30,958 bases of DNA from JAFGHJ01 sp964525555 (GTDB lineage: Bacteria; Hydrothermota; UBA3072), in NCBI GenBank assembly GCA_964525555.1, contig CAZGHN010000020.1:1-30958 (forward strand), in the 5' to 3' direction. Below, piece after piece: positions 1-7,864 of the stretch; the first letter of the stretch is position 1; each line of letters begins with the position of its first letter. The notes under the pieces were generated by a model. The model ran no database searches, was not told where the DNA came from, and saw only the letters and a list, made by a program, of their open reading frames with translations. A program made the position numbers and the translations under genes.

Positions 1-81
1 CGGAAGGGGGGATTCGAACCCCCACGGCTATTCACCACTGGACCCTGAACCCAGCGCGTCTACCAGTTCCGCCACTTCCGC
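1..81 (-). tRNA. tRNA-Leu (anticodon CAG), 3' end cut by window edge
   Basis: Read on the minus strand from 81, the sequence folds as a class II tRNA: acceptor strand GCGGAAG, a D-arm with the typical GGTAGACGC, anticodon stem CTGGG/TCCAG around the loop TTCAGGG (anticodon CAG), a long variable arm, and a T-arm GGGGGTTCGAATCCCCC. The 3' acceptor strand CTTCCG stops at base 1, so the last acceptor base, the discriminator and any CCA lie outside. The long variable arm and CAG anticodon fit leucine. Confidence 0.95.
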
Positions 82-146
82 ACTTACAGCTCAAAATATA
101 GCTAATCATTTGTTACTGTCAAGAGCCCCCTCCCCACCATATTTTT

Positions 147-226
147 ACCACAGAGTACACAGAGATTATTTTCGTTTATACAACCCTACCTCTCCCAAAT
201 TTGAAACACAGAGAACACAGAGTTTC
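147..226. repeat. degenerate CACAGAG word repeats
   Basis: Two clusters of the same short phrase, ACCACAGAGTACACAGAG at 147-164 and GAAACACAGAGAACACAGAG at 203-222, lie in the gap after the tRNA. Related words in reverse orientation (CTCTGTG, CTTTGTG) appear at 2078-2098, 2224-2240 and 12786-12814. No coding potential is visible here. The rest of 82-248 is A/T-rich sequence in which I see nothing else. Confidence 0.7.
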
Positions 227-248
227 ACCAAACCCAACTTTTTAATCG

Positions 249-476
249 AGCTTATTTAAACAATTTACAACGCAAAGAAAAAGCCTTGCTTGTAAAAAAA
301 ATAGTTATATATTTATCTAAACGTCTAACAAGATTAACAATAAAGATATAGAAAAGGCCTTTAAAATAACATATTCAGCAGTAAGTAAATCATCTCGTGA
401 TATGGAAAAGATAATTAAGGAGAAACCGAGAATAAGGAGAGATATTGAAACAATTATTTCATATTTTAAGGTCTAA
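249..476 (+). pseudogene. C-terminal remnant of a REP-associated/IS200-like transposase with DnaA-C-like HTH tail
   Basis: Frames read in succession give a tail like that of the IS200-like (Y1/REP-associated) transposases carrying a DnaA-C-type helix-turn-helix: an IVIYLSKRLTRLT helix at 301-339, then, one frame over, NKDIEKAFKITYSAVSK followed by a charged C-terminal helix ending in FKV and a TAA at 474-476. The frame changes near 336-341 and apparently again in the A-run near 295-302, so no intact protein is encoded. The catalytic HUH part is missing. The last 30 bases overlap the peptidase start. Family assignment is from motif memory, not a search. Confidence 0.55.
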
Positions 477-1245
477 CACAAGTTACACCGTTTCTTTTTT
501 TATAATCGCCTCCATTATATTAATATTCTGTAGCTCCTGCACCCCGGAACTGGGAGTTGCAAAGGGACCGATTTTAACCACAAAATGGTCACAGCACGGG
601 GAATACAAAGTCCTTACTCCTGTGAATGCATCATCCGGGCAACATGAGCGGTTGGGGTGTTGGTCCACTGCAATTGCACAGATGATAAAACTCCTGCAGA
701 TGCAACCTCATGGAAACCAATATTACGAGGGTACTCATTATACAATAAGCGAGGATCTAAACCATGTTTTCGACTTTAGCAAGATGCCCGATATTCTTGA
801 TGCAGGAAGCACTGTTGAAGAGAAAACAGAGACTTCTCTTTTTTGCTACACATTGGCTGTAATTGTAAGAAAAGATTTCGGTACCGATTCCTACATGGGA
901 AACAGCGATAGTATACGACAGGAACTGGAATCTCACTTTAACTGCAATACCGAAAGGGTAACAACATCCATGCATGCCCACGCTGATGTAGAGGATTTTA
1001 TTGTCGATGAATTAAACGCAAACAGGGCGTGTATGCTTTATGCTGAATCAACCGATGCTGTACCTATCGGCCATGCCATGGTGATAGATGGATATAATAA
1101 AACCAATACGACTTTTGAAGTGCATATTAACTTCGGTTGGGGCGGCCTCGATGACGGCTGGTATGCCCTGTGGGAAGAAATACCCGCGACAACTGTCACA
1201 TTTGATAGTTACTTTCGATGGATCATGTCCATCGTCCCCCTATAA
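445..1245 (+). CDS. lipoprotein cysteine peptidase, C10/streptopain-like
   Basis: 266 aa. A TTG start at 445 is preceded by AAGGAG at 434-439. The N-terminus has a hydrophobic segment and lipobox ending FCSSC, so Cys32 is the probable lipidated residue and the protein should sit on the periplasmic face of a membrane. RLGCWSTAIAQM places the catalytic Cys at 72; GHAMVIDGY gives the catalytic His210; HINFGWGGLDDGWY (227-240) matches the HVNWGWGG block of C10 peptidases (streptopain, interpain). The long inhibitory propeptide usual in C10 enzymes is absent: only about 40 residues separate the lipid Cys from the active-site Cys. A C39-like papain-fold peptidase is the main alternative. The start overlaps the transposase remnant, so the gene has no clear promoter of its own. 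Confidence 0.75.
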   Translation: MKQLFHILRSNTSYTVSFFIIASIILIFCSSCTPELGVAKGPILTTKWSQHGEYKVLTPVNASSGQHERLGCWSTAIAQMIKLLQMQPHGNQYYEGTHYTISEDLNHVFDFSKMPDILDAGSTVEEKTETSLFCYTLAVIVRKDFGTDSYMGNSDSIRQELESHFNCNTERVTTSMHAHADVEDFIVDELNANRACMLYAESTDAVPIGHAMVIDGYNKTNTTFEVHINFGWGGLDDGWYALWEEIPATTVTFDSYFRWIMSIVPL

Positions 1246-1278
1246 CTGCAATAAAAAAATACCATTGAACAGTGGGTT

Positions 1279-1342
1279 CGTTAGATCGGATTTTTTTAAA
1301 CTATCTAACCACCTAACGATCTAACGACCTAACCATTTAATC
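1279..1342. repeat. CTAAC word repeats with a 10-bp inverted repeat
   Basis: Downstream of the peptidase gene, CGTTAGATCG (1279-1288) is the exact reverse complement of CGATCTAACG (1317-1326), separated by 28 bases. From 1301 to 1338 the words CTAACCAC, CTAACGAT, CTAACGAC and CTAACCAT follow each other. It could form a stem-loop ending the peptidase transcript, but no U-tract follows the second arm. Confidence 0.6.
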
Positions 1343-1347
1343 ACACC

Positions 1348-1402
1348 TTGACAAAAGGCGCAGTTCATATACCTTGACTTACAGTAACAATCGTCTTATT
1401 AT
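1348..1402 (+). promoter_or_regulatory. promoter region of mntA-hepT
   Basis: Two -35-like boxes occur: TTGACA at 1348-1353 and TTGACT at 1374-1379. The second is followed after exactly 17 nt by TATTAT (1397-1402), which would start transcription near 1409, at the ribosome-binding site. Both boxes are preceded by CC. The first one, with its downstream bases through TTCATATA, is nearly identical to the element before ftsE at 2459. Confidence 0.5.
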
Positions 1403-1418
1403 TCTATCGGAGGTAAAA

Positions 1419-1712
1419 ATGGCTGGTCTTTCAGAGAGAGCGATAAATAAAATAAAATCAATCCTTTTAGATTATGGAGCTACAAGAGTTGCTATCTTCG
1501 GCTCCTACGTTAGGGGAGAGGGAAAGCCCGATAGCGATTTAGATGTTTTGGTAAAATTCTCTGAAATCAAAAGTCTACTCGAACTTGTAAGAATCGAAAG
1601 AGAATTGCAGGAAGAAATAGGAATAAAAGTTGATTTAATTACTGAAAACTCAGTAAGTCCTTATATAATCGATACAATTAAAGAAGAAGAGAAAGTTATA
1701 ATAAAAGAATGA
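1419..1712 (+). CDS. mntA: MntA-type minimal nucleotidyltransferase antitoxin
   Basis: 97 aa from ATG 1419, chosen because GGAGG at 1409-1413 sits 5 nt upstream. It is a minimal nucleotidyltransferase (MNT) of the polymerase-beta fold: GS at 28-29, ten residues, then D40-L-D42, exactly the GSX10DXD signature of MntA, with the third acidic residue in VDLI (Asp72). In studied systems MntA transfers AMP from ATP to a tyrosine of the HEPN partner and so blocks its RNase activity. The stop overlaps the next gene's start (ATGA, 1709-1712), which supports co-translation with hepT. Function is inferred from family and pairing. Confidence 0.88.
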   Translation: MAGLSERAINKIKSILLDYGATRVAIFGSYVRGEGKPDSDLDVLVKFSEIKSLLELVRIERELQEEIGIKVDLITENSVSPYIIDTIKEEEKVIIKE

Positions 1713-2038
1713 AAAGTGATTCTGTTTATTTAAATCATATTTTAGATGCGATTAAAAGAATCGAAGAATATACAGAAAAAATTGACCACGAGAGGTTTAT
1801 TAATACAAATTTATTGCAGGATGGTGTTATCCGGCAGATACAAATTATTGGTGAGGCCTCGAAAAGGTTATCTCCGGAAGTAACAAATAAATATAAAGAT
1901 ATTCCCTGGAAAGATATAACAGGAATGAGAGATAAGTTAGTTCACGATTATTTTGGTGTAGACGTGGAAGCAGTCTGGAAAACTGTAAAAAACGACATTC
2001 CTTTCTTAAAGAATCAAATAAAAAATATAAACAAATAA
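1709..2038 (+). CDS. hepT: HepT-type HEPN toxin (DUF86)
   Basis: 109 aa, mostly helical, with the HEPN signature RX4HXY: Arg74, His79 and Tyr81 in RDKLVHDY. Arg and His form the RNase active site of HepT-like toxins, and the tyrosine is the residue the partner MNT protein modifies in characterised pairs. The length fits DUF86 proteins (about 110-145 aa). It overlaps mntA by 4 nt, in the order antitoxin-toxin. All key residues of both proteins are intact, so this looks like a functional type VII toxin-antitoxin module rather than a relic. Confidence 0.88.
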   Translation: MKSDSVYLNHILDAIKRIEEYTEKIDHERFINTNLLQDGVIRQIQIIGEASKRLSPEVTNKYKDIPWKDITGMRDKLVHDYFGVDVEAVWKTVKNDIPFLKNQIKNINK

Positions 2039-2504
2039 ATACTTTAAACCCTCTGAGGTCTCGGTGAGTTCTTCGTTTTTCTCTGTGCTCTCTGTTGCAA
2101 ACCTAGTCGTAAGTCTTCAGTCACCAGTCGTTAGTCAAAAACAAAAATAGGGAGTAGAGAGCAGTTAGAAGTAGTTAATAGAAAGTAGGGCGAAGGGAGT
2201 AGTTAGCAGTAGAAAAAATAAACTTTGTGTCTTCGTGGCTATATTTAGGTACCAGGGACCGGATACCAGGTCCTAGATCCTTCTTATCAGTGAAATAGTT
2301 AAATTGTTGATTCGTTTAATAGGTAAAAACAACAAAATAAATCTGGTGTTAATCCTGTTTTTATCCTGTCTAAATATTGGGTTGGGGTTGGGATTTTGAC
2401 ACAAGACTCATGACTCGCGACTCGAGACTATTTTCAGCCTTCTTGGCTAAAAACAGCCTTGACAAAAGGCTCACTTCATATAATTATACAAGCAACAAGA
2501 ACTA
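2039..2504. repeat. gene-free stretch filled with short-word repeats, ending in the ftsE promoter
   Basis: No credible gene. Successive blocks each reiterate one word with variation: CTCTGTG/CTCTCTG at 2081-2095; AGTC words at 2104-2136; AGTAG words at 2149-2212; TTTGTGTCTTCGTGGCT at 2224-2240; TACCAGG words at 2249-2280; GACTC words at 2405-2430. An imperfect hairpin (AGCC 2436-2439, GGCT 2445-2448) precedes the promoter. The same vocabularies recur, some reversed, at 11425-11458 (AGTAG) and 12682-12716 (GAGTC). Confidence 0.75.
2459..2486 (+). promoter_or_regulatory. putative promoter of the ftsE-mfd gene train
   Basis: TTGACA at 2459-2464 lies inside a small palindrome AGCCTT-gacaa-AAGGCT and is followed by TATAAT at 2479-2484 (spacer 14) or AATTAT at 2482-2487 (spacer 17). 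The block from CCTTGACA to TTCATATA matches the element at 1346-1371 before mntA at all but two positions. No good ribosome-binding site precedes ATG 2505. Confidence 0.5.
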
Positions 2505-3161
2505 ATGATTGAAATAAGAAACGTTAGCAAAAGATTCAAAAAGGGATGGTACGCCCTAAAGAATATTGATTTGTCAATAGCAAAAGGCGAGTTCCTCTTT
2601 CTTACAGGTCAAACAGGTTCCGGGAAAACCACTCTTCTTCGTCTTATATACATGGATATTTTACCGGATGAAGGTGAAGTAGCCGTAGCCGGTTTTATTT
2701 CCTCTACCATAAAAGAAGAAGAAATTCCTTTCCTTAGAAGAAGAATAGGAATAATTTTCCAGGACTTTAAATTATTGAAAGATAAAACAATCTATGAGAA
2801 TGTAGCATTCGCGCTCGAAGTTACAGGACAATCGGGAAGAAAAATGCGGGAAAAAGTAATGAAAGCTCTCACTCTTGTGGGTCTCTCTCATAAAAGAAAT
2901 GATTTCCCTTATACTCTCTCGGGCGGAGAACAGCAAAAAACTGCAATCGCGCGCGCGCTTGTAAGAGAACCATTTATACTGCTTGCCGATGAACCGACAG
3001 GCAATATCGACCCGGAAGGTTCCGAGGATATAATAAAAATACTGCAGGAAGTTAATACAGCAGGAACTGCCGTATTAATGGCTACTCACGATATAGACCT
3101 CGCAAAAAGAATGGGAGGCAAATTTATACACCTCGAGCAGGGACAAATAGTAAAGAATTAA
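2505..3161 (+). CDS. ftsE: cell-division ABC transporter ATPase FtsE
   Basis: 218 aa, the usual FtsE size. Walker A GQTGSGKT (35-42), Q-loop in FQDFKLL (85-91), signature LSGGEQQ (138-144), Walker B ILLADE (158-163) and the switch His in ATHD near 193-196 are all present. FtsE binds ATP under the inner membrane and, with FtsX, drives activation of periplasmic peptidoglycan hydrolases during division. ftsX starts 1 nt after its stop. FtsE rather than another LolD-like ATPase is favoured by that partner. It heads the eight-gene overlapping run to mfd. Confidence 0.95.
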   Translation: MIEIRNVSKRFKKGWYALKNIDLSIAKGEFLFLTGQTGSGKTTLLRLIYMDILPDEGEVAVAGFISSTIKEEEIPFLRRRIGIIFQDFKLLKDKTIYENVAFALEVTGQSGRKMREKVMKALTLVGLSHKRNDFPYTLSGGEQQKTAIARALVREPFILLADEPTGNIDPEGSEDIIKILQEVNTAGTAVLMATHDIDLAKRMGGKFIHLEQGQIVKN

Positions 3162-3162
3162 A

Positions 3163-4038
3163 ATGTTTTCGCTAAGAGAAGCTTTAATAGGACTTAGAAG
3201 AAATGGTGTAATGACCTTTATTGCCATAGGCATAATGTTTTTTTCTCTTTTTCTTCTCGGAGCTTTTCTCTGGGGAACATTCAACCTCTTCGGAGTAATA
3301 AGGCTCGCCAGAGAAAAAGTCGAAATAAATGCCTTCCTTAGAGAAAATTTACCGGAAAAACAAATAGAAGAATTATCAGAAAAGCTTATGTCTATGGTTG
3401 GGGTAGAGAGTGTACAATATGTCAGTAAAGAAGAAGCCTTAAAAAAATTCCAGGAAGATATAAAAGACGCACCAAGTTTAATCGAAGCTGTAAAAACGAA
3501 TCCCCTTCCTGCCTCTTTCAGTATAAAATTAAAAGACGGTTTTACTTCTCCCAAAGAAGTAAAAGAAGTTTCCGAAAAAATAGATATATTTGACGAGTTC
3601 ATTGCAGTTGAATACGGGGAAAGCTGGATTAACAGACTGGACAGGGTTGTTAAAATTATGTTCTTATTCGATATATTACTGGGAATAGTAATCGGATTTG
3701 CATCCGTATTTGTAATTTCTAATACCGTACGTTTAACGGTACTCGCCAGAAAAAGAACAATAGAAGTGATGAAACTCGTAGGCGCGACAGAAAAAACCAT
3801 TCATGCTCCTTTTATTCTTGCGGGTTCAATAGAAGGAGGCCTGGCTGGAATCATGAGCGGTGGTCTTTTATATTTGATTTACCAGTTAACTTCAAAATTT
3901 TTCGTTAAATTTTATTTTCCGCACACTTTCATAATAGCTGGGACAGTGCTCTTTGGAATAATACTGGGGATGATAGGCAGTAAGTTAGCAGTAAAATCAA
4001 CATCAAAGGAAATGAAATTTGAGACTCCTAACGTTTAA
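3163..4038 (+). CDS. ftsX: cell-division membrane protein FtsX
   Basis: 291 aa. One N-terminal membrane segment (about 16-40), a roughly 120-residue periplasmic loop, and three membrane segments in the C-terminal third, the typical FtsX topology. The segment around ISNTVRLTVLARKRTIEVMKL resembles the conserved FtsX/MacB permease turn. It is the membrane partner of FtsE and transmits ATPase cycling to the periplasmic loop that contacts amidase activators. The gene starts 1 nt after ftsE, and its last 20 bases overlap rnfC, an unusual neighbour for a division gene. Confidence 0.93.
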   Translation: MFSLREALIGLRRNGVMTFIAIGIMFFSLFLLGAFLWGTFNLFGVIRLAREKVEINAFLRENLPEKQIEELSEKLMSMVGVESVQYVSKEEALKKFQEDIKDAPSLIEAVKTNPLPASFSIKLKDGFTSPKEVKEVSEKIDIFDEFIAVEYGESWINRLDRVVKIMFLFDILLGIVIGFASVFVISNTVRLTVLARKRTIEVMKLVGATEKTIHAPFILAGSIEGGLAGIMSGGLLYLIYQLTSKFFVKFYFPHTFIIAGTVLFGIILGMIGSKLAVKSTSKEMKFETPNV

Positions 4039-5332
4039 GGGCGGCACTCACCCCCACGATTTCAAAAAAAAATCGAAAAACTCTAAAATAAAAAGAATCG
4101 AACCGCCGGATATTTTATATCTTCATTTATCGCAGCACACAGGAGCTCCATCCCTGCCAACTATTGAAAAAGGGGAAGAAGTAGTGGTCGGACAGCAAAT
4201 AGCAAAAGCATCCGGAAAATTATCTGTAGGGCTTCACTCTCCGGTAAACGGAACTTATATGGGAACTACTATGTATCCCCATCCGCTTGGAGCCATGAAG
4301 GAAGCAATGAAGATACAGGTAAACAAAGAAAATACCGAACCCTTTAAAGAAAAAAGAAGAGAGAAAATAACAAATTTATCTAAACAAAAACTTATTAATA
4401 TTATAAAGGATAGCGGTATCGTAGGAATGGGTGGTGCGGCTTTTCCCACTTATTTTAAATTACAGGTACCTCCGAGTAAAAAAATAAAAGATTTGATAAT
4501 AAATGCAGTCGAGTGCGAGCCTTATTTAACCAGCGATTATCGATTGATGATGGAAAATCCTGAAGAAATAATGAAAGGTATCAATATAGTAAGAAGAATT
4601 GTGAGTCCCGAAAACGTATGGATTGCGATCGAATCCAATAAACTCGACGCACTTAAAATAATGAAAGGAACCTCTTCACTTTTTCCATGGGCTAATTTCG
4701 TAACCCTTAAAACCAAATACCCTCAGGGCTCGGAAAAACAACTAATCGATGCTGTAACAGGCAGAGAAGTCCCAGAAGGGGGGCTGCCTTTCGACGCAAA
4801 TGCTTATGTTCAGAATATAGGAACAGCCTTTGCAATATACGAGGCAATATTTCTCGGTAAGCCTCTTTTTGAAAGAGTCGTTACTATAACCGGAAACGTC
4901 AGGCATCCGTCCAATTTTCTCACCCCCATAGGAACGCCTTTCGAATACTTAATTGAACTGACCGAAGGACCTATAGGTAATATTTCAAAAATAATAAACG
5001 GCGGTCCCATGATGGGTATCGCGCAGTCCCGCGCCGAGGCTCCAGTTCTAAAAGGAACAACGGGCATTCTTATCCAGAATGAAAAAGAATTCAGAAAAAA
5101 GGAAACCCTATCATGCATAAGATGCTCGGCGTGTGTTGACTCATGTCCCATGAAATTACTGCCAACGGAAATGTACAAATATATCGAAATGGAAAGATTG
5201 GAAAAAGCGGAAGCTCTCGGAGTCTTATCCTGCATGGAATGCGGAAGCTGTTCATATGTATGTCCTGCTAATATACCTCTAACACAGCAATTCAAGATTG
5301 CAAAAAACAGAATAACAAGGAAAGGTAAATAA
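4019..5332 (+). CDS. rnfC: ion-translocating oxidoreductase subunit RnfC
   Basis: 437 aa from TTG 4019, with AAAGGA about 7 nt upstream inside ftsX. The N-terminus has FKGGTHPHD, typical of RnfC. GMGGAAFP (136-143) belongs to the NADH/FMN-binding region shared with the NuoF family. Two ferredoxin-type motifs near the C-terminus hold Cys366, 369, 372, 376 and Cys405, 408, 411, 415 for two [4Fe-4S] clusters, which separates it from NqrA. RnfC is the peripheral subunit where electrons meet NAD(H). The length is near the bacterial norm without a long repetitive C-terminal extension. Its stop overlaps the rnfD start by one base. Confidence 0.95.
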   Translation: MRLLTFKGGTHPHDFKKKSKNSKIKRIEPPDILYLHLSQHTGAPSLPTIEKGEEVVVGQQIAKASGKLSVGLHSPVNGTYMGTTMYPHPLGAMKEAMKIQVNKENTEPFKEKRREKITNLSKQKLINIIKDSGIVGMGGAAFPTYFKLQVPPSKKIKDLIINAVECEPYLTSDYRLMMENPEEIMKGINIVRRIVSPENVWIAIESNKLDALKIMKGTSSLFPWANFVTLKTKYPQGSEKQLIDAVTGREVPEGGLPFDANAYVQNIGTAFAIYEAIFLGKPLFERVVTITGNVRHPSNFLTPIGTPFEYLIELTEGPIGNISKIINGGPMMGIAQSRAEAPVLKGTTGILIQNEKEFRKKETLSCIRCSACVDSCPMKLLPTEMYKYIEMERLEKAEALGVLSCMECGSCSYVCPANIPLTQQFKIAKNRITRKGK

Positions 5333-6318
5333 TGTTAAATATAAGCCCTGCTCCGCATATAACATCCAGTTCCAGCACACAAAAAATAATGTGGAGTGTT
5401 GTGGGCGCTTTAATGCCTGCTTTCATATATTCTATAAGTATATTCGGAGAAAGGGTAATACTACTTACTCTTCTTTCTGTTCTATCGGCAGTAGGTACAG
5501 AATATACTTTCAAAAAAATCACAAAGAGAAAAAACACTGTATCAGACGGAAGCGCAGTTATAACAGGAATGCTTCTTGCCTTTAATATATCTCCGAACTC
5601 TCCCTGGTGGCTCCCGGTTGTTGGCTCTGCGTTTTCTATTTTCGTTGTAAAAGAAGTCTTCGGAGGCCTGGGTTACAACATCTTTAATCCAGCTCTGGCG
5701 GGAAGGGCATTTCTAACTGCTTCCTGGCCGGGTCTGATGGCGGGAAACTGGGCAACACCCATAGGTGGTACATTATCCGGGTTACCTACACAGGCCCTTG
5801 ACGGAATCGCTCAGGCGACACCTTTGACATTATTAAAAGTTAATCCCTCCGAATCTATAGCACAATCTCTAAACTCAACTTATATGCTTAAAGCCCTCTT
5901 CTTCGGAAACCTCGGAGGCTGTATTGGGGAAACCTCGGCAATTCTTTTACTGCTGGGAGCTCTTTATCTGTTCGTGAGAAAATACGCGGATTGGAAAATA
6001 TCTCTTGGTTACATTGGTTCGGTTTTTGTCTTCTCCGGCATTTTATTTTACCTTGGTAAAACACCGGTAGTCCCGCTATTCCAAATCCTCTCAGGCGGCG
6101 TAATGCTTGGAGGCCTTTTCATGGCGACAGATATGGTTACTTCCCCTGTTACGGTAAAAGGAAGATGGATATTCGGCATAGGCGGAGGAATAATTTGCGT
6201 CTTAATACGAGTCTGGGGTGGATATCCGGAAGGTGTCTCTTATTCAATTTTGATTATGAATATGTTCGTACCTCTTCTCGATAAAATATCAGAGAAAAAA
6301 ATATTCGGGAGGCAATAA
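5332..6318 (+). CDS. rnfD: Rnf complex membrane flavoprotein RnfD
   Basis: 328 aa, multiple membrane segments (RnfD/NqrB family). The sequence AQATPLT (160-166) contains Thr163, the expected site of covalent FMN attachment in RnfD (motif SGATPL in others). DGSAVITGMLLA and YNIFNPALAGRAF are family hallmarks. It carries electrons within the membrane part of the complex that couples ferredoxin:NAD+ oxidoreduction to ion pumping. It overlaps its neighbours by one base at both ends. Confidence 0.95.
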   Translation: MLNISPAPHITSSSSTQKIMWSVVGALMPAFIYSISIFGERVILLTLLSVLSAVGTEYTFKKITKRKNTVSDGSAVITGMLLAFNISPNSPWWLPVVGSAFSIFVVKEVFGGLGYNIFNPALAGRAFLTASWPGLMAGNWATPIGGTLSGLPTQALDGIAQATPLTLLKVNPSESIAQSLNSTYMLKALFFGNLGGCIGETSAILLLLGALYLFVRKYADWKISLGYIGSVFVFSGILFYLGKTPVVPLFQILSGGVMLGGLFMATDMVTSPVTVKGRWIFGIGGGIICVLIRVWGGYPEGVSYSILIMNMFVPLLDKISEKKIFGRQ

Positions 6319-7259
6319 TGCTAAAAAAGATCAGAGAAGTTTCGGTATTGTTTTTAGTGGGTATAACTTCGGCATTTCTTCTTTCTTTCGTATATAAGCA
6401 GACGGAACCCGTAATTGCCAAATACAAAGTAGAAGCGTTAAAAAAATCACTAAGCGAAGTTTATCCGGAACCCTCGGTCCAATTTGAAGAAATAAAAAAA
6501 GATACACTATGGAAAGTTTTCAAAGAGAAAAAATACATAGGGCTTATTTTTATAAGCGAAGAAAAAGGATACTCCGGCAAAATAAAACCAATTGTAGGAA
6601 TAGACTCAACAGGGAAAATAATAAGAGTAAAAATAGCAAAAGAAGACCTCACGGAAACACCGGGACTGGGAATGAAAGTCTCAGAACAAGCTTTCTTAGA
6701 TCAATTCAAAAATCTAAACCCCGAAGAAGTATTCCTAAAAAAAGATAAAAAAGAAGGAAAAATAGACGCGATAACTTCAGCTACGATTTCATCCAGAGCC
6801 GCTACTACTGCCATAAGAGAAGGACTAGAGAAATACAACGAACTTCTACCCAACTACGAATTCAAAGAATTTAAAAAAGCTTATTTAAACACATCAGCCA
6901 AAAGCGGAGATTCGCCAATCGAAGAAATCACGCCTAATAAATTATGGAAGAGTTCAAATAGTTATATTTCACTTTCAGAGATCGAGGATTCTTCATTTGT
7001 TTTTCACTTTTTTGCAGAAATAGAAAATAAAAGAATCAAGAAATTAACGATATTCATAGAAAATCCGCAAAATGATAAAGAAGAAACATCAGAAGAAAGC
7101 AGAGCATTAAAGGAAAGATTAGAAAAAAGATTCGAAAGAGTGGTATTAAAAAATATAAACAAAATAAAATTCCAGCCCGATATAGAAGGAATTGCCGATA
7201 AAATGCGTAAAGAAATCAACGCCGATTATGTTAAACATATTAAATGGAGGGAAAAATAA
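6318..7259 (+). CDS. rnfG: Rnf complex flavoprotein RnfG with long C-terminal extension
   Basis: 313 aa. One N-terminal membrane segment (about 8-27), then the periplasmic FMN-binding domain: TETPGLGMK (112-120) and DAITSATISS (150-159), where Thr156 is the expected FMN-linked threonine. RnfG proteins are usually about 180-220 aa; here the FMN domain ends near 180 and about 130 further residues follow, charged, with a probable alpha/beta character and no membrane segment. I do not recognise this extension. NqrC is longer than RnfG, but RnfC in the same operon makes this an Rnf. The end overlaps rnfE by 16 nt. Confidence 0.92.
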   Translation: MLKKIREVSVLFLVGITSAFLLSFVYKQTEPVIAKYKVEALKKSLSEVYPEPSVQFEEIKKDTLWKVFKEKKYIGLIFISEEKGYSGKIKPIVGIDSTGKIIRVKIAKEDLTETPGLGMKVSEQAFLDQFKNLNPEEVFLKKDKKEGKIDAITSATISSRAATTAIREGLEKYNELLPNYEFKEFKKAYLNTSAKSGDSPIEEITPNKLWKSSNSYISLSEIEDSSFVFHFFAEIENKRIKKLTIFIENPQNDKEETSEESRALKERLEKRFERVVLKNINKIKFQPDIEGIADKMRKEINADYVKHIKWREK

Positions 7260-7864
7260 AACGTACTCTTATCGACGGAATTATAAAAAATAACCTGATT
7301 CTGGTTCTGGCAATCGGGCTTTGTCCTACGCTTGCGGTAACTACATCCGCATATAACGGTCTCGGAATGGGACTTGCGGCAACTTTTGTCTTCGTCCTTT
7401 CCAATCTCATAATTTCCTCCTTAAGAAAAATAATACCCGGCAATTTAAGAATTCCCATATTCATAATAATAATTGCCTCTTTTGTAACAATGATAGATTA
7501 TACTTTAAAAGCTTATTTGCCCCCTCTCTCCGTTCAACTGGGAGTTTTTGTTCCTCTTATAGTTGTAAACTGCGGCATACTTGGCAGAGCTGAAGGCTTC
7601 GCCTACAAAAATCCGGTACATCTATCTTTCATGGACGGACTCGGAGCCGGAATAGGATTCACGCTGATACTTTTTATAATGGGAACCATTAGAGAAATCC
7701 TAGGCCAGGGCATATGGCTTAATATTCCCGGGATTTTCCCGGGAATAAAAATTCTAGGTTCCTCTTTTGCCGAATCCTCAGTGATTCTGCTGATTCTACC
7801 GCCGGGCGGATTCTTAACTATTGCTCTACTCATGGGGCTCTTTAACTACTGGAGAAAGAAATAA
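7244..7864 (+). CDS. rnfE: Rnf complex membrane subunit RnfE
   Basis: 206 aa, hydrophobic, about six membrane segments. IIKNNLILVLAIGLCPTLAV near the N-terminus and VPLIVVNCGILGRAEGFA in the middle are family hallmarks; the two conserved cysteines (in GLCP and VNCG) ligate the intramembrane iron-sulfur cluster shared with RnfA. Start ATG 7244 lies within the rnfG end; the 16-nt overlap suggests coupled translation. The stop overlaps rnfA by one base. Confidence 0.94.
   Translation: MEGKIKRTLIDGIIKNNLILVLAIGLCPTLAVTTSAYNGLGMGLAATFVFVLSNLIISSLRKIIPGNLRIPIFIIIIASFVTMIDYTLKAYLPPLSVQLGVFVPLIVVNCGILGRAEGFAYKNPVHLSFMDGLGAGIGFTLILFIMGTIREILGQGIWLNIPGIFPGIKILGSSFAESSVILLILPPGGFLTIALLMGLFNYWRKK

Noticed and set aside
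2041..2504. CRISPR array in the repeat-rich gaps
   Set aside because: Repeats are short, degenerate and irregularly spaced, with no constant 24-40 nt repeat and no cas genes nearby.
3075..3800. Long minus-strand open frame of 241 codons opposite ftsE/ftsX
   Set aside because: It lies antisense to two clearly real genes, has no family features and reflects the A/T-rich codon pattern of the sense strand.
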